DNA of 64,000 nucleotides, taken from the NCBI GenBank assembly GCA_026418295.1, contig JAOABP010000002.1, positions 262,110-326,109 on the forward strand, written 5' to 3'. The first letter of the stretch is position 1; each line of letters opens with the position of its first letter. This DNA is from Caldifarciminota bacterium (GTDB taxonomy: Bacteria; Hydrothermota; Tepidihabitantia; Tepidihabitantales; Tepidihabitantaceae). This document shows positions 16,601 through 25,122 of this stretch, piece after piece. Under the pieces are notes generated by a model. That model saw only the letters and a program-made list of their open reading frames with translations. It searched no databases and was not told the origin of the DNA. Position numbers and translations under genes: made by a program.

Positions 16601-19294
16601 TAAGGAAATTGTATATTCAAAATAATGGTTGTATCGGGAAAAACCATTGCGATCGATATCCTCGGCATCGAGCCGGCGGTTGCCCTCGGTACCACTCTGA
16701 TTCCCCAGCAGATCGTAATCATCGTTACCTTCATCATTTGAACCCTGATTCCAGAGCGAATCTTCACCAAATACTGTATCTAAACCGGTATCTTCCCATT
16801 CATCAAGCACTCCATTCCCGTTGCGATCCTCAGTATCTAAGTAACCGTTATACCCCTTGATTGTTCCATCCCGGGAACGACGCGGTGCATCCTCATCAAT
16901 TGCCATTCCAACAGTAATATGAACATTCCCGTTTCCCCTGCGTGACCGGAGGATCATTTCCAGATTCTCGATTTCTGTAAAGTTCATTCCCAGCTGGCCC
17001 GCTGGCGCCTGCATGATACCTGCCCATGATGCATCATTGTCAGGGGTAAACACCAGTTTTAAAATATCACGCGTCTCCCTCCCTTCATCACCGATATCAG
17101 GCCCGAAAACACTGTCCTTTCTTACTTTCTCCCGGGGCGTAAACCATTTCAACGGTGCTGTGGCAAAATTCGCCGTATCTTTAGTAACCGGGACGGAGGC
17201 AAATGACCAGAGCATTGCCGTATTGGAAACATCACGCGATATCACTGTGCCTTCGAAATCATCCAGATAGGCAACCCCGCGGGTATTGGGATTGGGCATA
17301 GAAATTGCCCCTTCGGTTTTAATCTCGAAGCGGGATGGGGTTTGCGTCCAAAGCAAAGGCAGTCGGTCCAGAAACGCTGTTACTGCATCCGAACTTGCTC
17401 CATAGGAGATATCTCCCTCAGCAATCATCCTTTGAAAAGGTTCTGAACCCAGCTGCGGTTTTTCTTCGCGGATCCCCTCATTGCGGTAAAAGAAACTGGT
17501 GCCGATTTTTCCGTTCTGAAGAAATGTTCCTTCAACTCTGGTCCCGACAAGCGATTTTTGAGTGATCGAAAACCACGGCTGGTATTCAAAATTCACCTGA
17601 ATATCAGCATCGGGTGGTAGGGGCTTTAAAAAGGTAAGTATTCCCGTTTTATAATCAATGCTGTAATCTGTGCCTCTGGTTTTCACCTGCCCGTTTACCG
17701 TCACTCTTTCCGAACCTTCTAATATATCGGTCTGCCCCAAATAGTAAGTCTCAGTAAGCGTGTAGTATGAAACTACCATGAAATATTTTCTGCCTGCACC
17801 CGGAGGCAGAAAGTCTGGATCGACCCGATAAATTATTGAATCCTTAACCGATAGCGATTCATAGGCAAACGGGTGCTGCAAGGGAAATTTGATTAAACCC
17901 GACTTGCTTTCAAATACCGGGTAATCCAGTCGACCGTCGCCATCCGGATCGAGGCCTAAAATTTGCAAAAATGGTTTACCAAAGAAAGGGCTCTCTCGGC
18001 TATTTTCATAGTCATAATGCTGTCCTTCGGGATTGTACCGGTACAGTCTAATCGTATCTAACTTTACATCGCTCTGCCTTAATTGATAGCAGTTGCGCAG
18101 TTGCAGATCCCATGCCCGAGATAGAGAATCGGTAACTTCGGGTTTGATTAAACAAAGAACCAGAGAATCACGAAGCGTCTGTCCACCGATTGTATCGTTC
18201 TCCTTATAGATTACCACCCCGATAACATAATTCCGTTCTATGGATGATATAAACTCCAGGATGTTACCTGGCTGCAAGACATAATCTACGCCTGGAACTT
18301 TCAAATCAAAATCACCACCGGTACGATCGTAGCTCCACCAGCTGGGATTCGGCACCACTGAATCCGGATTGTCGGGAAAGACAGTCGCAATCGCCCTGGT
18401 TGTAGCCTGATTATTCCCCGAGTTTTTATCGTCGATATAAACTCTTAATCCGGTTAAGCGCTCAGAACTGTCAACACCGGGCAATCGGTAAAATCGCCGC
18501 TGCACGAAATCCGTATCCCAGATAGTATCAACGGTAATACGACGCCGCCCTGTAAAATTCTGGCTTTGACTCTGGGACCCCTCCTGGGAAGCAACAGCGT
18601 AAATATCCGCACCAGCAATTTTGCCTCGTGCTGATATTCCAAATAACCCCTGATGTGCAGGTAGATCACCGGTATAAATTGATCCCGGAATATAGAGGCG
18701 GGTATCCCCAAGCTCAACAGATTGAACAATATCGTCCTCGGTTCCTGTGTACTGAAGCTTTATTTTATTCTGCTGTTCCTCACGCTCAGAATTATGATCC
18801 AGGGTAATTTTAGTCCGTTCTCCAATTGTCCCGTTTACATTAACTGCAAGCTGCTGCTCCAGTTTCAGTTCCGGGAATAAATTCTGCCCGCTGAACATCT
18901 GTGTCGCGCCCTTGATTACTGTCTGACTGCCTCCCAAGGTAATCCGGTCACTTCCCGAGATATCAATTCTCGAACCCTCTCCCAAAAGTGGCAACTTGGG
19001 CAACTGGATATCAGGAATCAGGCCGGAAGGTTCGGCTGCCAGCTCCCGCTGTTGCATAGTAAGCTGTGCCTGCTTCTGCCAGGCAGTAACAACCGCGTTT
19101 TTGATGGAATATTCAAGATACTGATCAATCGGAACGATCTTATCTATACCAAGATAAATGTTGTTTTGCCATTTCTCCAGGAATACAATTCCCAAGGAGT
19201 AATCTACCCGCGGGACTATCTGAGGTTGCTCGAGTAAAGAGTAGGCAATTACCCAATTAAACAGGATAAGAAAAACCCTGAACGGTCTGCTCAC
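13673..19294 (-). CDS. sprA: SprA-like outer-membrane translocon of type IX secretion
   Basis: At 1873 residues this is the largest gene in the window. A signal peptide (MSRPFRVFLILFNWVIAYS) precedes an SprA-type N-terminal region (LGEGSRIDISGSDRITLGG, LAVNVNGTIGERTKITLDHN, RVDPDFLPPGAGRKYF), a middle part with acidic NGNGVLDEWEDTG calcium-like loops, and a long strand-rich C-terminal barrel ending in YSYTKGITGISNERVDLSMWVLFKF. In Bacteroidota, SprA/Sov is the giant barrel through which T9SS cargo crosses the outer membrane. It matches the cargo-like C-terminal domains in this window and the PorV-like barrel at 59.1 kb. The start overlaps the dxs stop by 4 nt. Somewhat shorter than Bacteroidota SprA (about 2300-2500). 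Confidence 0.88.
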   Translation of the reverse strand: MSRPFRVFLILFNWVIAYSLLEQPQIVPRVDYSLGIVFLEKWQNNIYLGIDKIVPIDQYLEYSIKNAVVTAWQKQAQLTMQQRELAAEPSGLIPDIQLPKLPLLGEGSRIDISGSDRITLGGSQTVIKGATQMFSGQNLFPELKLEQQLAVNVNGTIGERTKITLDHNSEREEQQNKIKLQYTGTEDDIVQSVELGDTRLYIPGSIYTGDLPAHQGLFGISARGKIAGADIYAVASQEGSQSQSQNFTGRRRITVDTIWDTDFVQRRFYRLPGVDSSERLTGLRVYIDDKNSGNNQATTRAIATVFPDNPDSVVPNPSWWSYDRTGGDFDLKVPGVDYVLQPGNILEFISSIERNYVIGVVIYKENDTIGGQTLRDSLVLCLIKPEVTDSLSRAWDLQLRNCYQLRQSDVKLDTIRLYRYNPEGQHYDYENSRESPFFGKPFLQILGLDPDGDGRLDYPVFESKSGLIKFPLQHPFAYESLSVKDSIIYRVDPDFLPPGAGRKYFMVVSYYTLTETYYLGQTDILEGSERVTVNGQVKTRGTDYSIDYKTGILTFLKPLPPDADIQVNFEYQPWFSITQKSLVGTRVEGTFLQNGKIGTSFFYRNEGIREEKPQLGSEPFQRMIAEGDISYGASSDAVTAFLDRLPLLWTQTPSRFEIKTEGAISMPNPNTRGVAYLDDFEGTVISRDVSNTAMLWSFASVPVTKDTANFATAPLKWFTPREKVRKDSVFGPDIGDEGRETRDILKLVFTPDNDASWAGIMQAPAGQLGMNFTEIENLEMILRSRRGNGNVHITVGMAIDEDAPRRSRDGTIKGYNGYLDTEDRNGNGVLDEWEDTGLDTVFGEDSLWNQGSNDEGNDDYDLLGNQSGTEGNRRLDAEDIDRNGFSRYNHYFEYTISLGETKYSTPLFNGWRLYRLPLRDSTLYSKVGNPKWEDIRIVRIWLDGFSSTDTIELFSLQFLGTKWRNPRISDITPSNSAPLDTNEKVWVSQVSKKTDTSYSSPFELKRDVTGVIETEASLLLGYHNLHYNRQAWVVKTTTSGEDYRDYQDLRFFVHDDGNELECFIRLGSDSINYYEFRAPITSGRKIPGRDGKWFEFVIPLDSFPKLKVLRESLHIRPESIYSVRYQDYVFSVRGNPVLSNIIWNALGIANRQQKQVSGGIWFDDMRLTAPRKEPGYGLTAQTAVQLGDFVALGLRWNYSDPNFRRFSEARGVRTGGYSQNLGADIRLNLDRILPRQWGISIPVTYNRTRQTSLPKYSPIWPDLRLTGAQQESRSSASHSQEIVLGNFVKQKSGNKILNYTIEAMNFSWRRRWAGNHSYPYYDSSSYTGWQWGYGIRPELKIPLGGDKELYPLPREIRLGINSGARTDIRSDTVRADTARGKGVSSNFDISFSPVEDLSIDYGWDSERDLLVSAQDTVLFLQLGTEASRSENFGVAYEIEIGDALTPSIEFDGEFNQERPKTGTRYADYRNLTNSGELTIGTAFDIAEISERLESRELKARSAMQSQIRSPQTRGTRRTINIPGDSTVLPVITDSAGTTADSGSITKSNVSSINISKIFREITQYFEPLEINYSISRSSDYLGIQQVAPWQYRLGFSDTIPLDSLAGRVNRTRDLNNSLRLSGGIGFREFSARLGYDLTRSRTRAILGAHADQNIVWPQVELNLGKVHNLFKTLATDSRLTSNYRRVTSMRAELLPVATGGETLAVFGRGETRTADFNPLISWQTTWKKRISSNIAFSYSRNLAITYLTASGIGRSEIDTRNQGINGSLSYAFSAPQGLKIPFLRNVRFSQDVSLTWQFRYGQTVRQQSVWNEAGEVNTVPQQRDNTASTSLGASYRFSRTIEAGLNTGYSYTKGITGISNERVDLSMWVLFKF

Positions 19295-21153
19295 TGAAAA
19301 AACTCCTTGAAGATGTGGGTTAATTTGTCCGCGCTCAGATTATTTTGCTGAAGTAAAAGCGACCTTGGGCCATGTTCAATGAAACGGTCTTCAAGACCAA
19401 TGCGTCGCAATCGGCAGGGAATATTGTTTTTCTCCAAAACGAGGCTAACCGCATTTCCAAATCCACCGTAAAGAGTATTTTCTTCCACTGAAATCAATTT
19501 CCCGCAAATCGTCGCCAGTTGTTTTATCAGGGCAACATCAACCGGTTTTGCTGAACGGGCATCTGCTACCGTAATATTAATTCCCTGTGCTGACAGGTTC
19601 CGGGCAGCGTATAAGGAAGGAATTACGGTCGATCCGAGTGCCAGCACTGCTCCATCGGTTCCCTCCGTTAAGATTTCACCATTTCCTGGCACGATTGGTT
19701 TCCGGACGGCTGGGATTGGTTCCACTTCACTACCGCCACGTGGATACCTGATTGCTATCGGACCATCATCATAGTTTACTGCAAATTCAAGCATGCTTTC
19801 CAGGTCCAGTCCGTCGCGGGGTGCAAAGACAACCATTTCCGGCATCATCAGCAGGTAACTTAAATCGTAAGCACCATGGTGGGTAGGACCATCTTCGCCG
19901 ACTATACCTGCCCGGTCAATGGCAAATACTACCGGCAATTTCTGCAGGCAGACATCCTGCAAGACCTGATCCACGGCGCGAAGGAGAAAAGTAGAATATA
20001 TTGCGACCACCGGCTTCATTCCATTCTGAGCAAGTCCGGCAGCAAATGTTACTGCATGCTGCTCTGCAATTCCGACATCAAAAAACCGGTCAGGAAATTT
20101 TTCGCGGAACTGTCTTAAACCGGTTCCAAGACACATACCGGCAGTGATTGCCACAATGCGGGAATCCTTTTCTGCCAACTCTACCAACTTTGCACCAAAA
20201 TGTTCGGTAAAAGTCCTTGCTGGATGAGACAAGGGTTCACCAGTCTTGATATCGAAGGGACCGATTCCATGAAACAACTCCGGGTTTTTAAGGGCGGGAT
20301 CGTAACCAATTCCCTTCTTAGTAACCACATGGATTAGAATCGGACCAGAGAGATTTTCGACTCTTTTAAAAGTTGTCAGCAGCTCATTAAAATCATGACC
20401 ATTCACCGGACCAATGTAACGAAACCCGAGTTCTTCAAAAAAAATGCTGGGCACGACAAGATTTTTTAATCCTTCTTCAAGTTTTCGTGCTGCTATTCGC
20501 GCCTTTTCGCTAAGGTGTCGCGGAAGATATCCTAGTAATGTCCAGGTATCTTCCTTAATGCGATTATACATGCGACCGGTGATCACGCGATTCAAATAAG
20601 AAGCCATCGCACCGGAGGAACGGGCAATTGACATTTCATTGTCGTTGAGGATGATAATAACATTTTCTTGAAGCGACCCGGCATGGTTTAACGATTCAAA
20701 TGCCATACCGGTAACGATTGAACCGTCTCCTATTACCGCAATTGTGCGGCGCTGATTATTTTGCAGACGGTCAGCTACCGTCATCCCTAAGGCAACGGAT
20801 ATTGAATTCCCTGAATGTCCTGTATCAAATACATCGTATTTACTTTCGCAGCGCTTGGGAAAGCCAGCGATCCCGCCGTATTGACGAAGGGTGTTAAATT
20901 TTTCCCTCCGGCCTGTAATTAATTTATGGGTATAGCACTGATGCCCCACATCCCAGATTATTCGATCATGGGGTGTTTTAAAAATATAATGAAGCGCAAG
21001 CGTCAACTCTACCACTCCAAGATTGGGCGCAACATGCCCACCGGTCCTGGCGGTAGTAGTAATTATCACTTCCCGTATCTCCGCCGCAAGCATGCGCAAT
21101 TCCTTGACCGATAATTTTCTCAAATCTTCTGGAGATTCAATCAGTTCCAGCAT
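19291..21153 (-). CDS. dxs: 1-deoxy-D-xylulose-5-phosphate synthase
   Basis: This 620-residue enzyme makes DXP from pyruvate and glyceraldehyde-3-phosphate, the first step of the MEP isoprenoid pathway, using thiamine diphosphate. Visible family motifs are GGHVAPNLGVVELTLALHY, VGHQCYTHK, the ThDP motif GDGSIVTGMAFESLNHAG ending in LNDNEMSI, GIAEQHAVTFAAGLA, and DRAGIVGEDGPTHHGAYDLS. Its length is normal. It lies 7 nt after ispA and its stop overlaps the sprA start, so isoprenoid supply and the secretion barrel share a transcript. Confidence 0.97.
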   Translation of the reverse strand: MLELIESPEDLRKLSVKELRMLAAEIREVIITTTARTGGHVAPNLGVVELTLALHYIFKTPHDRIIWDVGHQCYTHKLITGRREKFNTLRQYGGIAGFPKRCESKYDVFDTGHSGNSISVALGMTVADRLQNNQRRTIAVIGDGSIVTGMAFESLNHAGSLQENVIIILNDNEMSIARSSGAMASYLNRVITGRMYNRIKEDTWTLLGYLPRHLSEKARIAARKLEEGLKNLVVPSIFFEELGFRYIGPVNGHDFNELLTTFKRVENLSGPILIHVVTKKGIGYDPALKNPELFHGIGPFDIKTGEPLSHPARTFTEHFGAKLVELAEKDSRIVAITAGMCLGTGLRQFREKFPDRFFDVGIAEQHAVTFAAGLAQNGMKPVVAIYSTFLLRAVDQVLQDVCLQKLPVVFAIDRAGIVGEDGPTHHGAYDLSYLLMMPEMVVFAPRDGLDLESMLEFAVNYDDGPIAIRYPRGGSEVEPIPAVRKPIVPGNGEILTEGTDGAVLALGSTVIPSLYAARNLSAQGINITVADARSAKPVDVALIKQLATICGKLISVEENTLYGGFGNAVSLVLEKNNIPCRLRRIGLEDRFIEHGPRSLLLQQNNLSADKLTHIFKEFFQ

Positions 21154-21160
21154 ATTATCC

Positions 21161-22000
21161 TCATTTCCGCCGTTTAAGAATCAGTTCTGTCAATTGAGCG
21201 AAAAAGTCAAACTCAGGCCCCAACCGACGAAATCTCATTTCCGTACTTTTTGCTAATTTCTGTGCTTCGAGTTGTAACTGATTGAAGGTTAAATTGATAT
21301 TCCGTCCAACGGACGAATCCGGACTGCGGTCCGTCTCATAGTCGAGCAAATCGTCAGTCAACTGGAATAAAGTTCCCAGATCGACACCCAGCTTAAATAA
21401 CCGCTTTTCCCGTTCGGCACTGGCGCCAGCGATGATAGCACCAGTACTGATGGCAGCCGCAAAGAATTCCGCCGTTTTTAATTTGGCAATTCTGAAGTAA
21501 TCCATTTCTGAAAATTGATCAATGTCGAGGATCTGACCGCCCGCCATTCCGCTAGGTCCAATAGCTGAAGATATAGCATGTATTGCCCTGATTTTCCGTT
21601 CGTCAGGCGCCCTGCTCAGTGCAAAAACCTCAAATGCCTTAGCTAGTAACGCATCGCCTGCAATGATCGCTGTCGCTTCGTCAAATTTCCTGTGAAGGCT
21701 GGGCCGACCACGTCGGTAATTATCATTATCAATGGCTGGAAGATCATCATGAATCAGCGAAAAGGAATGTATCAATTCCAATCCGCAACAGAAAGGCAAT
21801 ATCCAGTCACGTCGTCTCCCACCACATGCAAAATAGGTCTCCAAGGCCAGAATGGGCCTGATACGCTTACCGGGGCTGAGAACACTATAACGCATTGCAG
21901 CAGCAAGTCGCTCGGGAACTGCAACACCAAATTTCAAAACCCGATTCAAATGGAGGTTAATTAGCCGGCGGTCACTTTCAATCCTTGCTGTTATATTCAT
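21161..22000 (-). CDS. ispA: Polyprenyl (farnesyl/geranylgeranyl) diphosphate synthase
   Basis: This 279-residue trans-prenyl transferase has the first aspartate-rich motif DDLPAIDND (85-93) and the second LTDDLLDYETD, plus LSPGKRIRPILALE for substrate binding. It condenses IPP with allylic diphosphates; chain length (C15 or C20) cannot be read reliably. It starts on the base where folD ends and precedes dxs. The usual xseA/xseB genes of folD-xse-ispA-dxs clusters are absent. Confidence 0.92.
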   Translation of the reverse strand: MNITARIESDRRLINLHLNRVLKFGVAVPERLAAAMRYSVLSPGKRIRPILALETYFACGGRRRDWILPFCCGLELIHSFSLIHDDLPAIDNDNYRRGRPSLHRKFDEATAIIAGDALLAKAFEVFALSRAPDERKIRAIHAISSAIGPSGMAGGQILDIDQFSEMDYFRIAKLKTAEFFAAAISTGAIIAGASAEREKRLFKLGVDLGTLFQLTDDLLDYETDRSPDSSVGRNINLTFNQLQLEAQKLAKSTEMRFRRLGPEFDFFAQLTELILKRRK

Positions 22001-22875
22001 TAACGCTCCGTTTTTAATCCCGAATTTATCTCAGCAGCCAAAACTGTATTGCTCAACAGCATTGCTACGGTCATCGGTCCCACACCACCAGGAACCGGCG
22101 TAATTGCTGATGATTTCCTAACTGCAGTTTCAAAATTTACGTCCCCTACTATTCCCCCATCGGTTCTGTTGATACCAGCATCAATGATAACTACTCCTTC
22201 ATTTATCATCTCCCCGGTAACAAAATTAGGTTTGCCGACTGCTACGACAAGTATTTCCGCAATTTTGCATATTGAAATCAAATCTCTGGTTTGACTGTGA
22301 GCAACGACGATTGTGGCATCCCCATACTCACCCTTACGAAGTAATAGATTTGCCAAAGGTCTGCCCACCAACAGACCTCGTCCGATTATCACCGTGCGTC
22401 TGCCGGATGTACTAATTGAGTATCTTCGAAGCAATTCTACGATCCCCGCTGGAGTTGCAGGAATAAAAACCGGGTTGCCAGCTAACAATCGTCCCAGATT
22501 GATTGGTGTCAACCCGTCAACATCCTTATTGGGTGCAATTAACCCCAACATTACTTCAGTATCAATATGTTTGGGAATCGGTAATTGAAGGATAATTCCA
22601 TGAACTGCTGGATTTTCATTAAGACGATTGATTGTGTCAATCACTTCATGCTCTTGAGTTCCTTCGGGAAAGTGAATCACCTCGGATTCTATTCCCAGTT
22701 GTTTACAGGCGTTTACTTTATTGGACACATATATAAGAGAAGGGGGGTATGAGCCGATCATAACGATACTCAATTTGGGATTTATACCACGCCCTTTTAA
22801 TTCTGCAACTCTAACCTTGAGCTCATCTTTAATCTGTTTAGCAATTGACTTACCGTCTAAAATCAAAGGGTGCAT
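22000..22875 (-). CDS. folD: Bifunctional methylenetetrahydrofolate dehydrogenase/cyclohydrolase
   Basis: This 291-residue cytosolic enzyme interconverts methylene-, methenyl- and formyl-THF. It has the catalytic YVSNKVNACKQLGI region, ILQLPIPKHID, DVDGLTPINLGRL, the NADP site IIGRGLLVGRPLANLL and the C-terminal TPVPGGVGPMTVAMLLSNT. It is of normal length with an AAAGGAG SD. It leads the isoprenoid/sprA operon; no convincing promoter was found in the 176-nt gap upstream. One-carbon units feed formyl-Met-tRNA (fmt) and serine-glycine exchange (glyA) encoded elsewhere in the window. Confidence 0.96.
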   Translation of the reverse strand: MHPLILDGKSIAKQIKDELKVRVAELKGRGINPKLSIVMIGSYPPSLIYVSNKVNACKQLGIESEVIHFPEGTQEHEVIDTINRLNENPAVHGIILQLPIPKHIDTEVMLGLIAPNKDVDGLTPINLGRLLAGNPVFIPATPAGIVELLRRYSISTSGRRTVIIGRGLLVGRPLANLLLRKGEYGDATIVVAHSQTRDLISICKIAEILVVAVGKPNFVTGEMINEGVVIIDAGINRTDGGIVGDVNFETAVRKSSAITPVPGGVGPMTVAMLLSNTVLAAEINSGLKTER

Positions 22876-23051
22876 AAAATTCTCCTTTTACTCAACAAAT
22901 AACCACACATCGACTCTCTTTTGAAAACGGACGATGTAGAATCAACTATTCTCGTATCGCTATCTGCTAAAGCCATTAAATACCAGAACTGATCTCTATA
23001 TTGCTACCTCCTATAGCTCTTTATGGTTTCAGATTCAAATTTCATTGTCTA

Positions 23052-24479
23052 TCAGTTTCGTGGTTGAACGGCAATAAACATCGGCTGCCTGTTTCTTTTA
23101 ATGTATACAAGAACGGGTTCGTTTAATCCGGCAATCTCTTTAGTAATCTGTTCAAAATCATGTCGGTCCATAATTTGTCGTTCGTCTATTTTTAAAATAA
23201 TATCTCCGGGTTGAAAACCGGCTTCTTCCGCAAGCGAATGAGGTTTGACCGATAGTACTTTAACGCCCTGTTCACAACCAGCATATTCTTTATCTTCAGA
23301 AGACAGGTCTGCAACTTCCAAACCGAGCCAATCATTATTTTGATCTTTGACACTCGGCAGCTGGGACTGAATTAGTTCGGGAAATTCACTTAATACCGCC
23401 CTCTTGATTAAAACACTTCCTTTACGAATAATCCGCAATGTCACCCGGGTTCCCGGTCTTAAATCGGCGATCATCTCCCGAAACTGTTTTACCCCCGTAA
23501 CCGGCTCTCCATTAACATCCAGTATCACATCCCCAACCCGCAAACCGGCTTTTTCCGCAGGCGTATGAGGTATTACTTCACTAATCAAAATGCCGTGATT
23601 AACAGTTAATTTCAAAGCCTTTCGCAACTGTTCGGTAATTTCTTGGGGTACAATTCCAAGATAACCTCTGGTTACCTTTCCGTATTTTATCAACTGTTCG
23701 GCTACATTTTTTACGTAGTTGACAGGAATTGCGAACCCTATACCGATATTTACCCCCAGTGGAGAACTGATGGCTGTATTTATACCAATAAGCTCTCCGC
23801 GGATATTAACCAGCGCTCCACCAGAATTACCTGGATTAATGGCTGCATCGGTCTGGATAAAATCCTGTCTAGTGGGTCCTCCCGGCAGCTGAAACCCCGA
23901 TCTTCCTATAGCAGAAATAACGCCAACGGTTACTGTTCCTTGTAAACCATAAGGATTACCGATTGCAATCGCCCAGTCCCCAACCTTGATACTTGCAGGA
24001 TCGGCAAATTTTATCGGAACCAAGGAAACTGTGGGTTTTATTATCTTGATAACAGCCAAGTCAGTCTGGGGATCAACCCCTATAATCGAGATGTTTTCAT
24101 TTTTAAACTCGGTCCCATCATTTAATTTCACTATGATATTATCATAGCCTGCAATCAGATGATTATTAGTAACAATATAACCGTCACTACTTATAATAAC
24201 ACCAGAGCCCAATGAATACACATTTCGTTCCGGGAGATAGAAATCCCACGGGAAAAATTCAAAAAATTCATCATTCCAAGGTTTAAGCGGATTTGAACTT
24301 TTAATTTTTCGCTCCGCCGAAATATTTACAACAGAAGGAAGAACTCGTTCAACGATGGAAGTAAAGGGACTGTGAGCGAGCAAAGATTCAGGTAATTGGG
24401 GTAGAGCCAATAAAGAATTGACCATAAATAATGAACCCACTAATACAGTGATTACCTTATCAATCAGGGAATTAATCAC
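23052..24479 (-). CDS. degP: HtrA/DegP-type periplasmic serine protease with two PDZ domains
   Basis: This 475-residue protein has an N-terminal signal/anchor segment (about 9-26), a trypsin-like domain with triad H107 (TNNHLI), D140 (PQTDLAVIK) and S219 (NPGNSGGAL), and two PDZ domains (about 275-370 and 385-470: GYLGIVPQEI..., WLGLEVADLS...). HtrA proteins degrade or refold damaged envelope proteins. It overlaps the Cys-cluster gene upstream by 4 nt, so the two are co-expressed. It ends 176 nt before folD. Confidence 0.95.
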   Translation of the reverse strand: MINSLIDKVITVLVGSLFMVNSLLALPQLPESLLAHSPFTSIVERVLPSVVNISAERKIKSSNPLKPWNDEFFEFFPWDFYLPERNVYSLGSGVIISSDGYIVTNNHLIAGYDNIIVKLNDGTEFKNENISIIGVDPQTDLAVIKIIKPTVSLVPIKFADPASIKVGDWAIAIGNPYGLQGTVTVGVISAIGRSGFQLPGGPTRQDFIQTDAAINPGNSGGALVNIRGELIGINTAISSPLGVNIGIGFAIPVNYVKNVAEQLIKYGKVTRGYLGIVPQEITEQLRKALKLTVNHGILISEVIPHTPAEKAGLRVGDVILDVNGEPVTGVKQFREMIADLRPGTRVTLRIIRKGSVLIKRAVLSEFPELIQSQLPSVKDQNNDWLGLEVADLSSEDKEYAGCEQGVKVLSVKPHSLAEEAGFQPGDIILKIDERQIMDRHDFEQITKEIAGLNEPVLVYIKRNRQPMFIAVQPRN

Positions 24480-25078
24480 GAAACCGTCTCCCTTAAGGAG
24501 GAAATTGTTGCCTCAATATTGACAAAATTCATTCCCACAACCCCAGAAATCAATCGTACTATATCAACACCTTTTATTCTAGCTGTACGGACCTGGCGGA
24601 GTATATACTTCAGACAAGTATTCAGTTGCGATGATTCGTACTTGGCTGTATTGGTGGCTCCAAGTTTTTCGTAGTGAGATAAGATTTTCTCCAAACCAGA
24701 AACCAATAGCTGCACATTAGGATTTACAGACTTGGGCGCATAAATCAACCCCTTCTCCTTGATGCGTCGGCGTTCTATAACATTTTCTAATGCCTCAACA
24801 ATTTCATCGTCATTGGGGAAAGGCGTAGATTTAGTCTTAATTATTGCCAGCCTCAAATTATGAAGCACCTCGAACCAATTTCTTTCAAATTCACTGTCTC
24901 CATATATATTCAGCAACTTCTCTAAGGCTGCTTTTCTACTTTCTAGTAGATATTCACACCCATCTGGACATTGAATAATTGTCCGTCGCAGACGGCCACA
25001 GCATCGTGAACAAATTTCCATCTTTACTGCAGAACATAACCGATTACCGCGTCTTGAACAATACAAACACTTGGACAT
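24476..25078 (-). CDS. Cysteine-cluster (probable zinc-binding) protein of unknown function
   Basis: This 200-residue protein carries an N-terminal cluster (about residues 4-41): CLYCSRRG, LCSAVKMEICSRCCGRLRR, CPDGCEYL. This arrangement recurs in small bacterial zinc-binding domains, but I know of no established function. The rest (about 45-200) is helical, with no membrane segment or signal peptide. Its ATG at 25078 lies 5 nt after a -10 box, implying a leaderless mRNA. It is coupled to the HtrA gene, so it could be a regulator or sensor in envelope stress; that is inference. Confidence 0.75.
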   Translation of the reverse strand: MSKCLYCSRRGNRLCSAVKMEICSRCCGRLRRTIIQCPDGCEYLLESRKAALEKLLNIYGDSEFERNWFEVLHNLRLAIIKTKSTPFPNDDEIVEALENVIERRRIKEKGLIYAPKSVNPNVQLLVSGLEKILSHYEKLGATNTAKYESSQLNTCLKYILRQVRTARIKGVDIVRLISGVVGMNFVNIEATISSLRETVS

Positions 25079-25083
25079 ATCAT

Positions 25084-25111
25084 AGTATAATCAGCGGACA
25101 TTTTACTGCAA
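25084..25111 (-). promoter_or_regulatory. Promoter for the Cys-cluster/htrA operon
   Basis: TTGCAG (25111-25106), 16-nt spacer, TATACT (25089-25084) on the minus strand. The -10 box ends 5 nt before the ATG at 25078, so transcription should start at or beside the start codon. Confidence 0.65.
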
Positions 25112-25122
25112 GTTTTACACTA

